This document shows, piece by piece, positions 44,854-53,454 of a stretch of DNA of 64,000 nt. Location of the stretch: positions 19,174 to 83,173 of the forward strand of contig JABLXU010000025.1 in the NCBI GenBank assembly GCA_013177805.1, in the 5' to 3' direction. How positions within the stretch are numbered: position 1 is the first letter of the stretch; each line of letters opens with the position of its first letter. The position numbers were made by a program, and so were the translations under genes. The DNA comes from Candidatus Omnitrophota bacterium (lineage in GTDB: Bacteria; Hinthialibacterota; Hinthialibacteria; Hinthialibacterales; Hinthialibacteraceae). The notes beneath the pieces are model-generated. The model was given only the letters and a program-made list of their open reading frames with translations, did no database searches and had not been told where the DNA came from.

Positions 44854-45705
44854 ATGAATATCCGACGGAGAGATTTTCTGATTTCCAGTGTGGGCGCGGC
44901 TGCCTGTCTGCATTCTTCCGTTTTGTCCGCCTTGGCCCAGGAAAGAAGAAGCCGCCCGCCTGCCATCGGGATCCAACTGTACTGCGTGCGCGGGGAATTT
45001 GAGAAAGACGTGCCGGGCACCATCAAAAAATTGGCCGAATTGGGCTATCAGGGTGTGGAATTTTACGGCTATGGCGGCACGGAAAATGTGTTTCAGGATT
45101 GGTCAGCCGAAAAATTGCGCGCGGTGCTGGATGAAAACAAAATCCGCTGCTGCGGTATCCACCTCAGCGTCGGGGCTTTGCAAGGTGACGCCCTGGCCCG
45201 GACTATTAAAAACAATCAAATCCTGGGCAACCGCTTCCTGATCGTGGCCGCGGCGACAGACTACATGGAATCACCGGAAAAAATCGGCCAGTTCGCCCAA
45301 CTCCTCAACGAGACCGCCGAAAAAGTCCGCGAACAACGGATGCGGGTCGGCTACCATTGCCACGGATTTGATTTCAAGAAAATCAACGATCAAACGGCTT
45401 GGGATCTCCTCTTCAGCCAGGCCGCGCCGAATGTCGTCATGCAATTGGATACCGGCAACTGCGCGGACGGCGGCGGTGATCCCATCGCGATTCTGAAGAA
45501 ATTCCCCAACCGGGCAGCCACGTTTCACGTCAAGAGCTATCCCGCCGCTCCCCTGAAGGCCGACAGTGCCGTCTGGAAGGAAATCATTCAACTGTGCAAG
45601 GAGCTGCACCGGACCCGGTGGTATATCGTGGAAGAAGGCGAGGCAGAAAACCAAGGCTTCGAAATCGCCAAAGCCAGTATCGAAACCTTGAAAAAAATGA
45701 TCTAA
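44854..45705 (+). CDS. Tat-exported sugar phosphate isomerase/epimerase-like TIM barrel
   Basis: Of three in-frame starts, the ATG at M-N-I-R-R-R-D has AAGGAG at 9-nt spacing and is chosen, giving 283 residues. A Tat signal reads I-R-R-R-D-F-L-I-S-S. The body is an AP-endonuclease-2/xylose-isomerase-like barrel. It opens G-I-Q-L-Y-C-V-R, then L-G-Y-Q-G-V-E-F-Y-G-Y, V-G-Y-H-C-H-G-F-D-F (metal-site His and Asp), M-Q-L-D-T-G-N-C and F-H-V-K-S-Y. Exported relatives commonly accompany Gfo/Idh/MocA oxidoreductases and act on keto-sugars or their glycosides. A terminator follows at 45816-45846. Confidence 0.88.
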   Translation: MNIRRRDFLISSVGAAACLHSSVLSALAQERRSRPPAIGIQLYCVRGEFEKDVPGTIKKLAELGYQGVEFYGYGGTENVFQDWSAEKLRAVLDENKIRCCGIHLSVGALQGDALARTIKNNQILGNRFLIVAAATDYMESPEKIGQFAQLLNETAEKVREQRMRVGYHCHGFDFKKINDQTAWDLLFSQAAPNVVMQLDTGNCADGGGDPIAILKKFPNRAATFHVKSYPAAPLKADSAVWKEIIQLCKELHRTRWYIVEEGEAENQGFEIAKASIETLKKMI

Positions 45706-46084
45706 GCCCTGTGATGGAGGCCCGAGATAAGCACCTTTGATCATCCAGGGATTCTTGGATAGATGTCTTCACCAAGGCAGGAAAGAACCAGCATGGTTTC
45801 TTTGCCGTTTTCCGTAGGGGCACGTGGCCGCGTGCCCCTGCTTTTTATACGCTCTCCCGGGCGCCCCAGGAGGTTCACCCCCCCTGGAAGAGAATGAGGG
45901 AATGCAGATCGGTCCCGAGGTTGGAAGAATCCTGGAGGGAATCGGAATGGGGTAACCGGTATGTCCGGATGAAAGAACATAGATACTTGAAAATAGCCAT
46001 GGACCGGTTGATCCGAATTTTATGGACAAGGATTCGTGGATCGGGATAGATTGAATTCCGCGATCCAAATCATTGGGGAGGTGA
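45706..46084. other. Intergenic region with a terminator
   Basis: This 379-bp region contains the terminator at 45816-45846 and a short repeat-like stretch near 45868-45900 (CAGGAGGTTCACCCCCCCTGG). The remaining sequence holds nothing I can name. Confidence 0.5.
45816..45846 (+). terminator. Intrinsic terminator after the TIM-barrel gene
   Basis: AGGGGCACG and CGTGCCCCT form a perfect 9-bp stem with a 6-nt loop, followed by GCTTTTTA. It lies 110 nt after the stop at 45705. Confidence 0.85.
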
Positions 46085-46629
46085 ATGGTGTTCCTCGTTA
46101 ATTCAACGATCCTCTTCCGTGGTATTTTCATCGTTTTTCTTGGCAATACCATGGCGCCGGCTTTGGAATATTTACATTGCGGAGGCAACCGGATCGAAGT
46201 TCTCGACCTGCGCGGGTTTTCCCGCTTGCGAATCCTGGAATGCGGGGACAACGCGCTTATGGAATTGCGGCTGGGTGACAACACCGCCCTGGAATATCTC
46301 GATGCCTCACGGAACCAGTTGCGGGAGGTGGACGTCTCCTCGTTGATCAACGCCGCCTGGATGGATTTCTCCAACAACCGGCTCGAATCCGTGGCGAGTT
46401 TCGCCCTCAATCCAGGACTGGACCGCCACGATTATGTCAACGTGAAATACAACCATCTCGATTGCGGGGATTGGCCAGACATCCGCGCGTTGGTGGAGCG
46501 CATGGGAGAAGAAGAAATCATACTGGATTATGATCTGGTTTTCCATCACGTATCGGTTATTCTCCCCAACACCAGGCGGATCCCTATCACTGCTCGACGG
46601 TAGAGGGCTGGTGGGACCTGACGCCTTGA
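46085..46629 (+). pseudogene. Leucine-rich-repeat protein gene broken by a frameshift near its 3' end
   Basis: GGGGAG precedes the ATG. The first frame encodes about four 21-residue leucine-rich repeats of the secreted type (A-L-E-Y-L-H-C-G-G-N-R-I, R-L-R-I-L-E-C-G-D-N-A-L, A-L-E-Y-L-D-A-S-R-N-Q-L, A-A-W-M-D-F-S-N-N-R-L). Then comes C-G-D-W-P-D-I-R-A-L-V-E-R-M. This frame runs on to a stop at 46603 in nonsense. From 46558 another frame reads Y-S-P-Q-H-Q-A-D-P-Y-H-C-S-T-V-E-G-W-W-D-L-T-P and stops at 46627-46629, which looks like the natural C-terminus. A single-base indel between about 46540 and 46557 explains both. The protein is also short for the family and may lack N-terminal repeats. Confidence 0.65.
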
Positions 46630-46694
46630 AACCAGCCCTCCCGCCGCAGCATAACCGGAGGCAATTCCCCCGATCGATCCGAAGGAGCAAGCCT

Positions 46695-47471
46695 ATGAAA
46701 CCGGTTGGCAAAGTGATCTTCGCCCTTGTCCTGGCGGCTGTTGCCGTGCAACCGTCGTGGAGTGACCCGCTGTTGATCGTGGCCGATGAGTGGCCGCAGA
46801 TGGAGATCCTGGCCGCGTTCTTGCAGGAAAAGGGAGGCTATTCCATCGAGAAAGTGGAACAGAACGGCTTGCCGGATGACCTCTCCGGTTACGCCGGCGT
46901 GTTTGAATTCGTGCATGGAAGCCTATTGGATTCAACGGCGGAACGGCTGATCCGGTACGCCCAACACGGCGGCCGGGTGATCGTGCTGCACCATGGCATT
47001 TCGCAGCGAAAAGCGGAAACCAAGGGGTGGTTCGAGGTCCTGGGCATGAAACTCGATGGCCGCCCGGAAGCCCAGTCCCGTTACACATGGATCCATGACG
47101 CCGATGTCATGCTGGTCAACCTGCAGCCGCGGCATTACATCACATCCCACCAGGTGACTTATCCGAAAACCGTGGAATACACTCCGTCCGACGCCCCCAG
47201 CGCTCCCGGAGACTATCCCGCCTTGGAATTCGCCCAATCCGAAGTGTTCCTAAATCACCAATTCACGGACGGCCGGGAAAAAACCGTCCTCTTCGGTTTC
47301 CGGTACACCGACCCGAAAAGCGGAACCCTCTGGATGCAGGACCGCGGGGGGTGGTACAAGCCAGTTGGCCACGGTTGGATTTTCTATTTTACCCCCGGTC
47401 ATACGGTGGAGGATTTTCAACAATCCGCCTACTGCCAAATCATCTGGAATTGCCTCACGTGGAAGCCGTGA
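46695..47471 (+). CDS. Exported ThuA-like domain protein
   Basis: The start M-K-P-V-G-K (AAGGAG upstream) gives 258 residues, with a signal peptide ending near P-S-W-S-D-P. The fold is ThuA-like, a class I glutamine amidotransferase relative: L-L-I-V-A-D-E-W-P, then Y-A-Q-H-G-G-R-V-I-V-L-H-H-G-I, then T-V-L-F-G-F-R-Y. Near the end are G-R-E-K-T and G-W-I-F-Y-F-T-P-G-H. ThuA domains sit beside Gfo/Idh/MocA oxidoreductases and isomerase-type barrels in sugar-utilisation loci. Recent work links relatives to keto-sugar handling, but the activity of this protein is not established. It follows the broken LRR gene by 65 nt. Confidence 0.82.
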   Translation: MKPVGKVIFALVLAAVAVQPSWSDPLLIVADEWPQMEILAAFLQEKGGYSIEKVEQNGLPDDLSGYAGVFEFVHGSLLDSTAERLIRYAQHGGRVIVLHHGISQRKAETKGWFEVLGMKLDGRPEAQSRYTWIHDADVMLVNLQPRHYITSHQVTYPKTVEYTPSDAPSAPGDYPALEFAQSEVFLNHQFTDGREKTVLFGFRYTDPKSGTLWMQDRGGWYKPVGHGWIFYFTPGHTVEDFQQSAYCQIIWNCLTWKP

Positions 47472-47800
47472 AAGGCAGCCCCGGCGGTATCCGTACCCTC
47501 ACCTGCCGCGAGGACCCGACCCGAGTCTCCAACCTCCCGGGCTGACGGCCCTGGATGGAATCACCTTCCTCTGCGATTGGCGTGACTTCCTGTTTCAGCC
47601 GCCCGCGATGAATTCCTTCAATACTCCAAACTGCTCAACCGTGTTGGGATTGCCTGTTTAGCCGCTATTTCCGTTATGGTTCCGTTACGGGCATTCGTAT
47701 TTCTTTTAGCGGCCGATACCATAAAACCGTGTAAGTTTCGTCATACGGGGCAGACTCAACAGCACAATACGCGGTCATGAAATCGGCTAGGGGAAAACTA
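47472..47800. other. Intergenic region without recognised features
   Basis: This 329-bp region lies between two plus-strand genes. I see no gene, strong hairpin or repeat copy. It presumably contains the promoter of the MgtE-like gene. Confidence 0.5.
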
Positions 47801-48793
47801 ATGGAAACCAGAATCACCTCGGAGAATTTGCATGATTCGGTCCTCGCGTATGCCCGGCGGGACACGACCACATTACGGAAAGAGCAAACCGTGCAGGAAG
47901 CGTTGAACTCGCTGCGCAATCAGGAACTGAGCGAGCGGATCGTCTATTTCTACGTCGTGGATGATGATCACCGGTTATTGGGCGTGGTTCCCGTGCGGAG
48001 GCTGTTGAGTGCCGGGTTACAACAGCGGATCGAATCCATCATGGTGAACCATGTAGTGACGGTTCCCGCGTCGGCTACGGTGCTGCAGGCGTGTGAGATG
48101 TTTTTAAAGCACCGGTACCTGGCCCTCCCCATTGTGGATGAAACAGGAAAGTTGGTGGGTGTGGTGGATGTGCAATTATTCACCGATGAGGTTACTGAAT
48201 TGGCGCAAAAAGCCGAAGTGGACAACGCCTTCCAGTTGATCGGCGTGCATGTGGCGCTGGGGCGGATGGTGTCGTCCTGGGTCAGTTTCAAAGACCGGTT
48301 TCCTTGGCTGCTCAGCAATATCGCCAGCGGTATCATCTGCGCGTTCATCGCCGGACAATACGAGTTGTTGATCAGTGAATTCACCATTTTGGTTTTTTTC
48401 CTTACTGTCGTCCTGGCGCTGGGTGAAAGCGTCAGCATGCAATCCATGACCATCACCCTGCAAACCCTCTTGCAGCGGGATATCACCTGGAGCCAGTTAT
48501 GGAATGCCGTGCGGAAAGAATTCGCGACCGCCTGCCTGCTGGGCGGCGGCAGCGGATTGACGGTAGGATTGGTTGCGTTTCTCTGGCGGAGGCAGGGCTT
48601 GGCGTCATTTTCGGTGGGGGCGACGATCGGCCTCTCGATCGTCACGGCCTGCTTGCTGGGCGTGCTGATTCCCTCCGCGATCCGGGCACTGCGCATCGAT
48701 CCAAAAGTGGCCTCCGGCCCGATCGTCCTGGCTTCGGCCGATATCATGACCTTGCTGTATTATTACAATCTCGGGGAGTTTTTGCTTCTATGA
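47801..48793 (+). CDS. MgtE-like divalent cation transporter lacking the N-terminal domain
   Basis: The start M-E-T-R-I (AGGGGA upstream) gives 330 residues, shorter than the roughly 450 of full MgtE. Two CBS motifs come first, about 30-140, including V-Y-F-Y-V-V-D-D-D-H-R-L-L-G-V and L-A-L-P-I-V-D-E-T-G-K-L-V-G-V-V. About five membrane helices follow. The last helices read S-G-P-I-V-L-A-S-A-D-I-M-T-L-L-Y-Y-Y; the Asp corresponds to the ion-site Asp of MgtE. The usual MgtE_N superhelical domain, which helps gate the channel, is absent. Magnesium or cobalt transport is the likely role. The gene is convergent with the M61 peptidase. Confidence 0.8.
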   Translation: METRITSENLHDSVLAYARRDTTTLRKEQTVQEALNSLRNQELSERIVYFYVVDDDHRLLGVVPVRRLLSAGLQQRIESIMVNHVVTVPASATVLQACEMFLKHRYLALPIVDETGKLVGVVDVQLFTDEVTELAQKAEVDNAFQLIGVHVALGRMVSSWVSFKDRFPWLLSNIASGIICAFIAGQYELLISEFTILVFFLTVVLALGESVSMQSMTITLQTLLQRDITWSQLWNAVRKEFATACLLGGGSGLTVGLVAFLWRRQGLASFSVGATIGLSIVTACLLGVLIPSAIRALRIDPKVASGPIVLASADIMTLLYYYNLGEFLLL

Positions 48794-48823
48794 ACTAGGA
48801 ATCTCTGGGACCACGGATGGATT

Positions 48824-50740
48824 TTAATTTAAGACCGGCGCGGTCTTGCGCGCTTTCGGGGCGAAAATGTCCGCCAAGCGGTCCGGCCGGCTCTCATCCC
48901 GGACTAGGTCCGCATAACGCAGGCCGCCCGCGTAGTCGAGAACGGTAGCTGCAAATTCCCCGCCGCGCAGGAGAAGCAGCTCCACCGGGCGGCCGGCCAC
49001 GGTTCCGGCCACGGCGTCCGTTAGGCGGGGGAGGCTGAATTTCCGTCCGTTCACGCCGATGATTTGCGCGCTTTCCCGCAATTTGGCCCGGTCAGCGGAA
49101 CCGCCAGGAATGATACGGGAAATCATTCCTTGTTCAGTGACTTCCATCCCGAGTGAGGCCAGGAAGGGAAATTTCTCATACGGCGTGGGCTGGTCCACGT
49201 ATGACAACCGGTAGCCGGCACGCTCAAGCCAATCGAGAGGGAGATCTTCCTGGAGACCGCGCACGCGGGATTCGATGAGTCCTGACCAATTGTAAGGAAG
49301 CAGTTCAGTGAGAAGATCCACGATTCCGCTCTCATCATATCCCATCATTTCCCATTCCGGTTCGTAGCGGCCCAGGAAACGCCGGTTGAAATCGTCCAAA
49401 CTGAGTTTCCCGCCGCTTTGTTCGCGCAGAAGGCAATCGATTTCAAACCACAGCAGCGCGCCCTCGAAATAGTAATCCTGCGGGCGGTTGAGCGCGGACC
49501 AAAACCGGCTCTCCCCGCGGCGCAGGTACCCGGCGGCGGCGGTGTCTTCCAACGGGATGGAGCGGCGGCCTTTTTGATAGGTCAACCGGATCAAGGTGCG
49601 GCCAAGACCCATCCATCCGTGTTGCAGCGCGCCCTCGAGCGTGGATTGGGTTCGGGTCGCGAGAAAACCCGCCCGGGCGGCCAGCACCAAACCTAGATAT
49701 TCCCCCAAACCTTCATACACCCAGAGCAGGCGGGTATCGAGCGGTTCCTGAAAACCGGGAACAACCATTCCCCGCGGCCGGTGATATTTCCCGCACCAGC
49801 GGTGGGAGTATTCATGCGCCACCAGCAGGCCGGTGGTGGGGAGGACCTCTTCTTCGCGCAAGCCGGTCTCGCCCACGATGTTGAGACTGGAGCGGAGATG
49901 TTCCAGACCACAAAAGGGGATGGAATCGCTGAGCACCAACAAAAAATGATACGGATAATCATGCGCGGTTCCGAAAAGGGCCATCGCCTCGGCAGCCAGG
50001 TTCTTGAACTTGGCGGAAACTCCATCATCCAGTTTGAGGGCATGATCCGATTCGGACACCACATGTAAAAAATGCGGTGTGCCGCCCTCCGGCGTGATAT
50101 CCCAAGTCCGCCGATAGCGCCCGGCGATTAAGGGGCTGTCGATCAGGATTTCCAGCGAAGTGGATTCAAAGTGAACGGTATCGCCTTCCCGCCTGAGTGG
50201 GATCAACGAAGACGCGCATTGCCACCCCGGCGGCAAAGACAGTGTAAGATCCACGCGGATGTCTTTCACCGCCGGCCCTTCGGGATACAAAAGGCATGTG
50301 TTCCACGCGATGACGGCCGTTAGCGAAGAAGCATAACAATCGGCGCCTTCCGAATTGATTGTGGCGGCATTGGCAATGTAGGTTAGATTCACGATCAGGC
50401 GTTCGAGATTTTCAGGGATCTCCACAAGAAAACGGTAAGGATCCAGAGGATCCCGCCGCCAGGAAACGGATTGACCTTCGGGCGAGCCCATGGCGGTTTC
50501 GGCCAGATTCTCGATCGGCCCACCCGGCGCATGGGTTCCAGGAATCCACCGGGGATAGAGCAGGACGAAGGTCCCAGGAGCGACGGGGAACTCCATCGTG
50601 GATTTCAACAAGCCGCGGGGCATCAAAGTGGCGTCCACCCACGCGCGCACCGCCGGTGTGGATTGGGCCGGGACCGGCGCGAACCCCAGACTCCACCACC
50701 CCAGGATGACGAAAAGGCTGCTTCGATCAACATGAATCAT
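48824..50740 (-). CDS. Exported M61-family (glycyl aminopeptidase-like) metallopeptidase with PDZ domain
   Basis: The start M-I-H-V-D-R (TGAGGA upstream) gives 638 residues, with a signal peptide ending near P-V-P-A-Q. An N-terminal beta domain precedes the catalytic domain. The zinc motif is H-E-Y-S-H-R-W at about 309-315 (H-E-x-x-H). The third ligand is probably the Glu in Y-E-G-L-G-E-Y-L-G about 35 residues later. A C-terminal PDZ-like domain contains G-G-S-A-D-R-A-K-L-R and I-I-G-V-N-G-R-K. This order is typical of M61 enzymes, which trim N-terminal residues from peptides. It is convergent with the MgtE-like gene, 30 nt away. Confidence 0.9.
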   Translation of the reverse strand: MIHVDRSSLFVILGWWSLGFAPVPAQSTPAVRAWVDATLMPRGLLKSTMEFPVAPGTFVLLYPRWIPGTHAPGGPIENLAETAMGSPEGQSVSWRRDPLDPYRFLVEIPENLERLIVNLTYIANAATINSEGADCYASSLTAVIAWNTCLLYPEGPAVKDIRVDLTLSLPPGWQCASSLIPLRREGDTVHFESTSLEILIDSPLIAGRYRRTWDITPEGGTPHFLHVVSESDHALKLDDGVSAKFKNLAAEAMALFGTAHDYPYHFLLVLSDSIPFCGLEHLRSSLNIVGETGLREEEVLPTTGLLVAHEYSHRWCGKYHRPRGMVVPGFQEPLDTRLLWVYEGLGEYLGLVLAARAGFLATRTQSTLEGALQHGWMGLGRTLIRLTYQKGRRSIPLEDTAAAGYLRRGESRFWSALNRPQDYYFEGALLWFEIDCLLREQSGGKLSLDDFNRRFLGRYEPEWEMMGYDESGIVDLLTELLPYNWSGLIESRVRGLQEDLPLDWLERAGYRLSYVDQPTPYEKFPFLASLGMEVTEQGMISRIIPGGSADRAKLRESAQIIGVNGRKFSLPRLTDAVAGTVAGRPVELLLLRGGEFAATVLDYAGGLRYADLVRDESRPDRLADIFAPKARKTAPVLN

Positions 50741-50879
50741 GGAATCCTCAACACGCAAAGGTTCATCGAGTCATACCATTGTAGAAATTTCAGGTGGGAT
50801 TGGGTAGGTCGATCCAACCCATCCGGCAGGTCATTCATGGCACCGGAGGGAAGCCGCGTGATCTCCGGCGGGAGAATGC

Positions 50880-52289
50880 TTACTTGTAATCTTCTTTCCG
50901 GATGTTGTATTTGGTCAACAACTTATGCAATTGGCGGACGGTGATGCCCGCCGCCGCTGCGGAGCGGTTGATTTTTCCGCCGTGCAGCGCCAACAAATCG
51001 CTCAAATACTGTCTTTCGAAGCGGTCCACAAACAGGCGCCGCGCCTCGGCCAACGGATAGGATGTATGGTTCTTGATCACCGGCATGGGGTGGGCTTCGG
51101 CGAAGATTTCCACCGGGAACCGTTCCGGCATCAATATGGACGTGGTTTCGAGGATGAAGGCCCGCTCCAATATGTTCTCCAACTCACGGATGTTCCCCGG
51201 CCAGGCATACCGTTGAAACGCTTCCATCACCTCCGGATGCACACCGTGAATATCCTTAAGGTGGAATTTGTTGAGCCGGGTCAGGATATTGTCCACCAGC
51301 AAAGGAATGTCCTCCAATCGATCCCGCAACGGGGGAAGTTCGATGGGAAAGACATTGAGCCGGTAGAACAAATCGTTACGAAACACGCCTTGGGTGGTCA
51401 AGAACTTCAAGTCGATGTTGGTGGCGGCGATAACCCGGACATCCGCCTCCAGGGTTTCCTCACCCCCCACCCGCTGAAAAGTGTGGTCTTGCAGAATCTG
51501 CAGGAGCTTGATCTGGGCCGGCGGCGTGATAGTCCCAATTTCGTCCAGGAATATAGTCCCGTTATGGGCGATCTCAAATTTGCCCAGTTTGCGGCGGAAA
51601 GCCCCCGTAAATGAACCTTTCTCATGCCCGAACAACTCGCTTTCCAGCAGATTCTCAGGAATCGCGCCGCAATGAACCGTGATAAACTGATTTTGCCCGC
51701 GCTGGCTGTGGCGGTGCAGCAACCGGGCAATAACCCCCTTGCCGGTCCCGGTTTCGCCCAGCAGCAAGACGGTCGTCTTGGTGGGGGCCACCGCCTTGAC
51801 CTTCTGAAAAACCTCCTTCATGAGGGGGCTGTGGGTCCGGATCAGGTCCCGGGAATCCGTCTGCCAAAAACTGTCGCGGAAATAATCCAACTCGTATTGC
51901 ACGCGGATGGATTCGTACAGACTTTCGGTGACATACTTCACCTCATCCGGATGAAGGGGAAACGTCAGGTAATTGCCGGCCCCCGCTTTCACGGCCTTGA
52001 TGGCTTGCCGGATCAACTCCGGCGGGGTGAGCACAATCAACTCGGCCGAGGGGAAAAATTGCCAGAAGGGTTGCAACTCGTGCTTGTATTCAGATAGGTT
52101 GGAATGATCATTTTGACCCACATGCAACAAGGGGAGATCGATGAAGATGAGTTCATACCGTTTTTTGCGGAATTTTTCGAAACAGCGTTCCTTGCTCTCC
52201 ACGATATCCACCTTGGATTCGGTTCGGAAGAAATCCAGGAGGACATGGCGGGCTTCCTCGTCACGTGTGACCACCAATACCCTCTTCAT
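50880..52289 (-). CDS. Sigma-54-dependent (NtrC-type) activator with degenerate receiver domain
   Basis: The protein has 469 residues. Residues 1-125 form a receiver-like domain. The central AAA+ domain has Walker A G-E-T-G-T-G-K-G (178-185), the sigma-54 contact loop G-S-F-T-G-A (about 225-230), Walker B I-F-L-D-E-I-G and the R-finger region Y-R-L-N-V-F-P-I. A Fis-type helix-turn-helix ends the protein ([14 protein letters not shown]). In the receiver the usual acidic pair is replaced by T8-R9 and the conserved Lys by Phe (Y-L-T-F-P-L), although D51 remains. Phosphorylation control may be lost. No partner kinase gene is adjacent. Confidence 0.9.
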   Translation of the reverse strand: MKRVLVVTRDEEARHVLLDFFRTESKVDIVESKERCFEKFRKKRYELIFIDLPLLHVGQNDHSNLSEYKHELQPFWQFFPSAELIVLTPPELIRQAIKAVKAGAGNYLTFPLHPDEVKYVTESLYESIRVQYELDYFRDSFWQTDSRDLIRTHSPLMKEVFQKVKAVAPTKTTVLLLGETGTGKGVIARLLHRHSQRGQNQFITVHCGAIPENLLESELFGHEKGSFTGAFRRKLGKFEIAHNGTIFLDEIGTITPPAQIKLLQILQDHTFQRVGGEETLEADVRVIAATNIDLKFLTTQGVFRNDLFYRLNVFPIELPPLRDRLEDIPLLVDNILTRLNKFHLKDIHGVHPEVMEAFQRYAWPGNIRELENILERAFILETTSILMPERFPVEIFAEAHPMPVIKNHTSYPLAEARRLFVDRFERQYLSDLLALHGGKINRSAAAAGITVRQLHKLLTKYNIRKEDYK

Positions 52290-52485
52290 CGGATTCCCCG
52301 GCGGAGGACCTCCAAATCCACCGCGTTGAACCTCCTCATCCGGTCATGACACCACGGCACAATTATACCAATTATAAGAAATACACGTGGATTTGCAATC
52401 ACCGGAAAGGGCGGCACCCCAAAATGTATTTCAGTCAAGGATGGCCACGCCATTGCTTTTCCGGATGCCCGCAAAGGAGTCGAGA

Positions 52486-53064
52486 ATGGATATCACGGTT
52501 TGGATCGACAAGGAGTGGCTGCCCTGGGTGTTTCCTGTGATCATTTTTTGCGCCCGGATCCTGGACGTGACCGTGGGAACGCTCCGCATCATCTTCATCA
52601 CCCGCGGAATGCGCAAACTGGCGCCGGTTTTGGGCTTCATCGAAGTGTTTATCTGGCTCACGATCGTGAGTCAGGTCATTCTGCACGTCAGCACCCTCAC
52701 CAATTTCATTGCTTATGCCGCCGGTTATGCCACAGGCAATTACATCGGACTCCTCATCGAAACCAAATTGGCCATCGGCCTGATCATCGTCCGGATCATC
52801 ACCCAAAAAGACGCCGAAGGCCTGATCCGGCACTTGAAAGCGAACAACTACGGCTTCACCAATATCCCCGCCTATGGCAACGACGGTTACGTGAACGTCA
52901 TTTTCACGATCATCAAGCGCAAAAACCTCCCCGACATGCTGAATATCATCCAGCAACACAATCCAGGAGCCTTTTATTCCATCGAGGACGTCCGTTCCGC
53001 CGGCGAGGGCATCTTCCCCGCCGACCGGGAGCAACTCAAATACCTTAAATTCTTCCGCCGCTGA
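52486..53064 (+). CDS. UPF0316 (DUF5698-DUF2179) membrane protein
   Basis: The start M-D-I-T-V-W-I (AAAGGAG upstream) gives 192 residues. Three membrane helices occupy the first 100 residues, with R-I-L-D-V-T-V-G-T-L-R-I-I-F and A-A-G-Y-A-T-G-N-Y-I-G typical of the UPF0316 family. A cytoplasmic DUF2179-like ferredoxin-fold domain follows (Y-G-N-D-G-Y-V-N-V-I-F-T-I-I-K-R-K). DUF2179 domains resemble small ligand or cyclic-nucleotide sensor domains, but the family function is unknown. The gene is divergent from the sigma-54 activator. Confidence 0.88.
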   Translation: MDITVWIDKEWLPWVFPVIIFCARILDVTVGTLRIIFITRGMRKLAPVLGFIEVFIWLTIVSQVILHVSTLTNFIAYAAGYATGNYIGLLIETKLAIGLIIVRIITQKDAEGLIRHLKANNYGFTNIPAYGNDGYVNVIFTIIKRKNLPDMLNIIQQHNPGAFYSIEDVRSAGEGIFPADREQLKYLKFFRR

Positions 53065-53454
53065 GAGCCGCCGGGGGATGGACCAGGATTGATGAACCCA
53101 AGGTTATGGAGTATCGCCCAGGGTTGAAACACGGGGCTGCTGTTCGGCAGTCCCGTGAAAGGGGCGCCGGGGGGAAGAAGGGGGGAGGAATGCGTAATTG
53201 GGGAAGACCGTATTGGTGGGCTACGCTGCGCTTTGAGCCCACCCTCCAACGGCTCTCCCGGGGGAGAGCGAGGAGGTTAGCGTTCCCATCCAGTCTTCTA
53301 TCGCGAATCGTGCCATAAAAACGTTCTCCAATCGGATCAACGGATACCCTCCAAGTAGCGGCCGGATTGCCCATTACCCACTTGCCTCCCCCCTGTTTTT
53401 GTATTCAAATGAATCACGTTTTGTTTCAACCATCTTTTGGAAACCGGTGATCCC
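53065..53454. other. Intergenic region with one repeat copy
   Basis: This 390-bp region contains repeat copy C at 53237-53276 and GC-rich purine runs near 53155-53190. No gene or clear terminator is seen. Confidence 0.5.
53237..53276. repeat. Intergenic palindromic repeat, copy C
   Basis: CCCACCCTCCAACGG leads into CTCTCCC-GG-GGGAGAG (53253-53268), a perfect 7-bp inverted repeat, and GAGG follows. The layout matches copies A and B. Confidence 0.65.
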
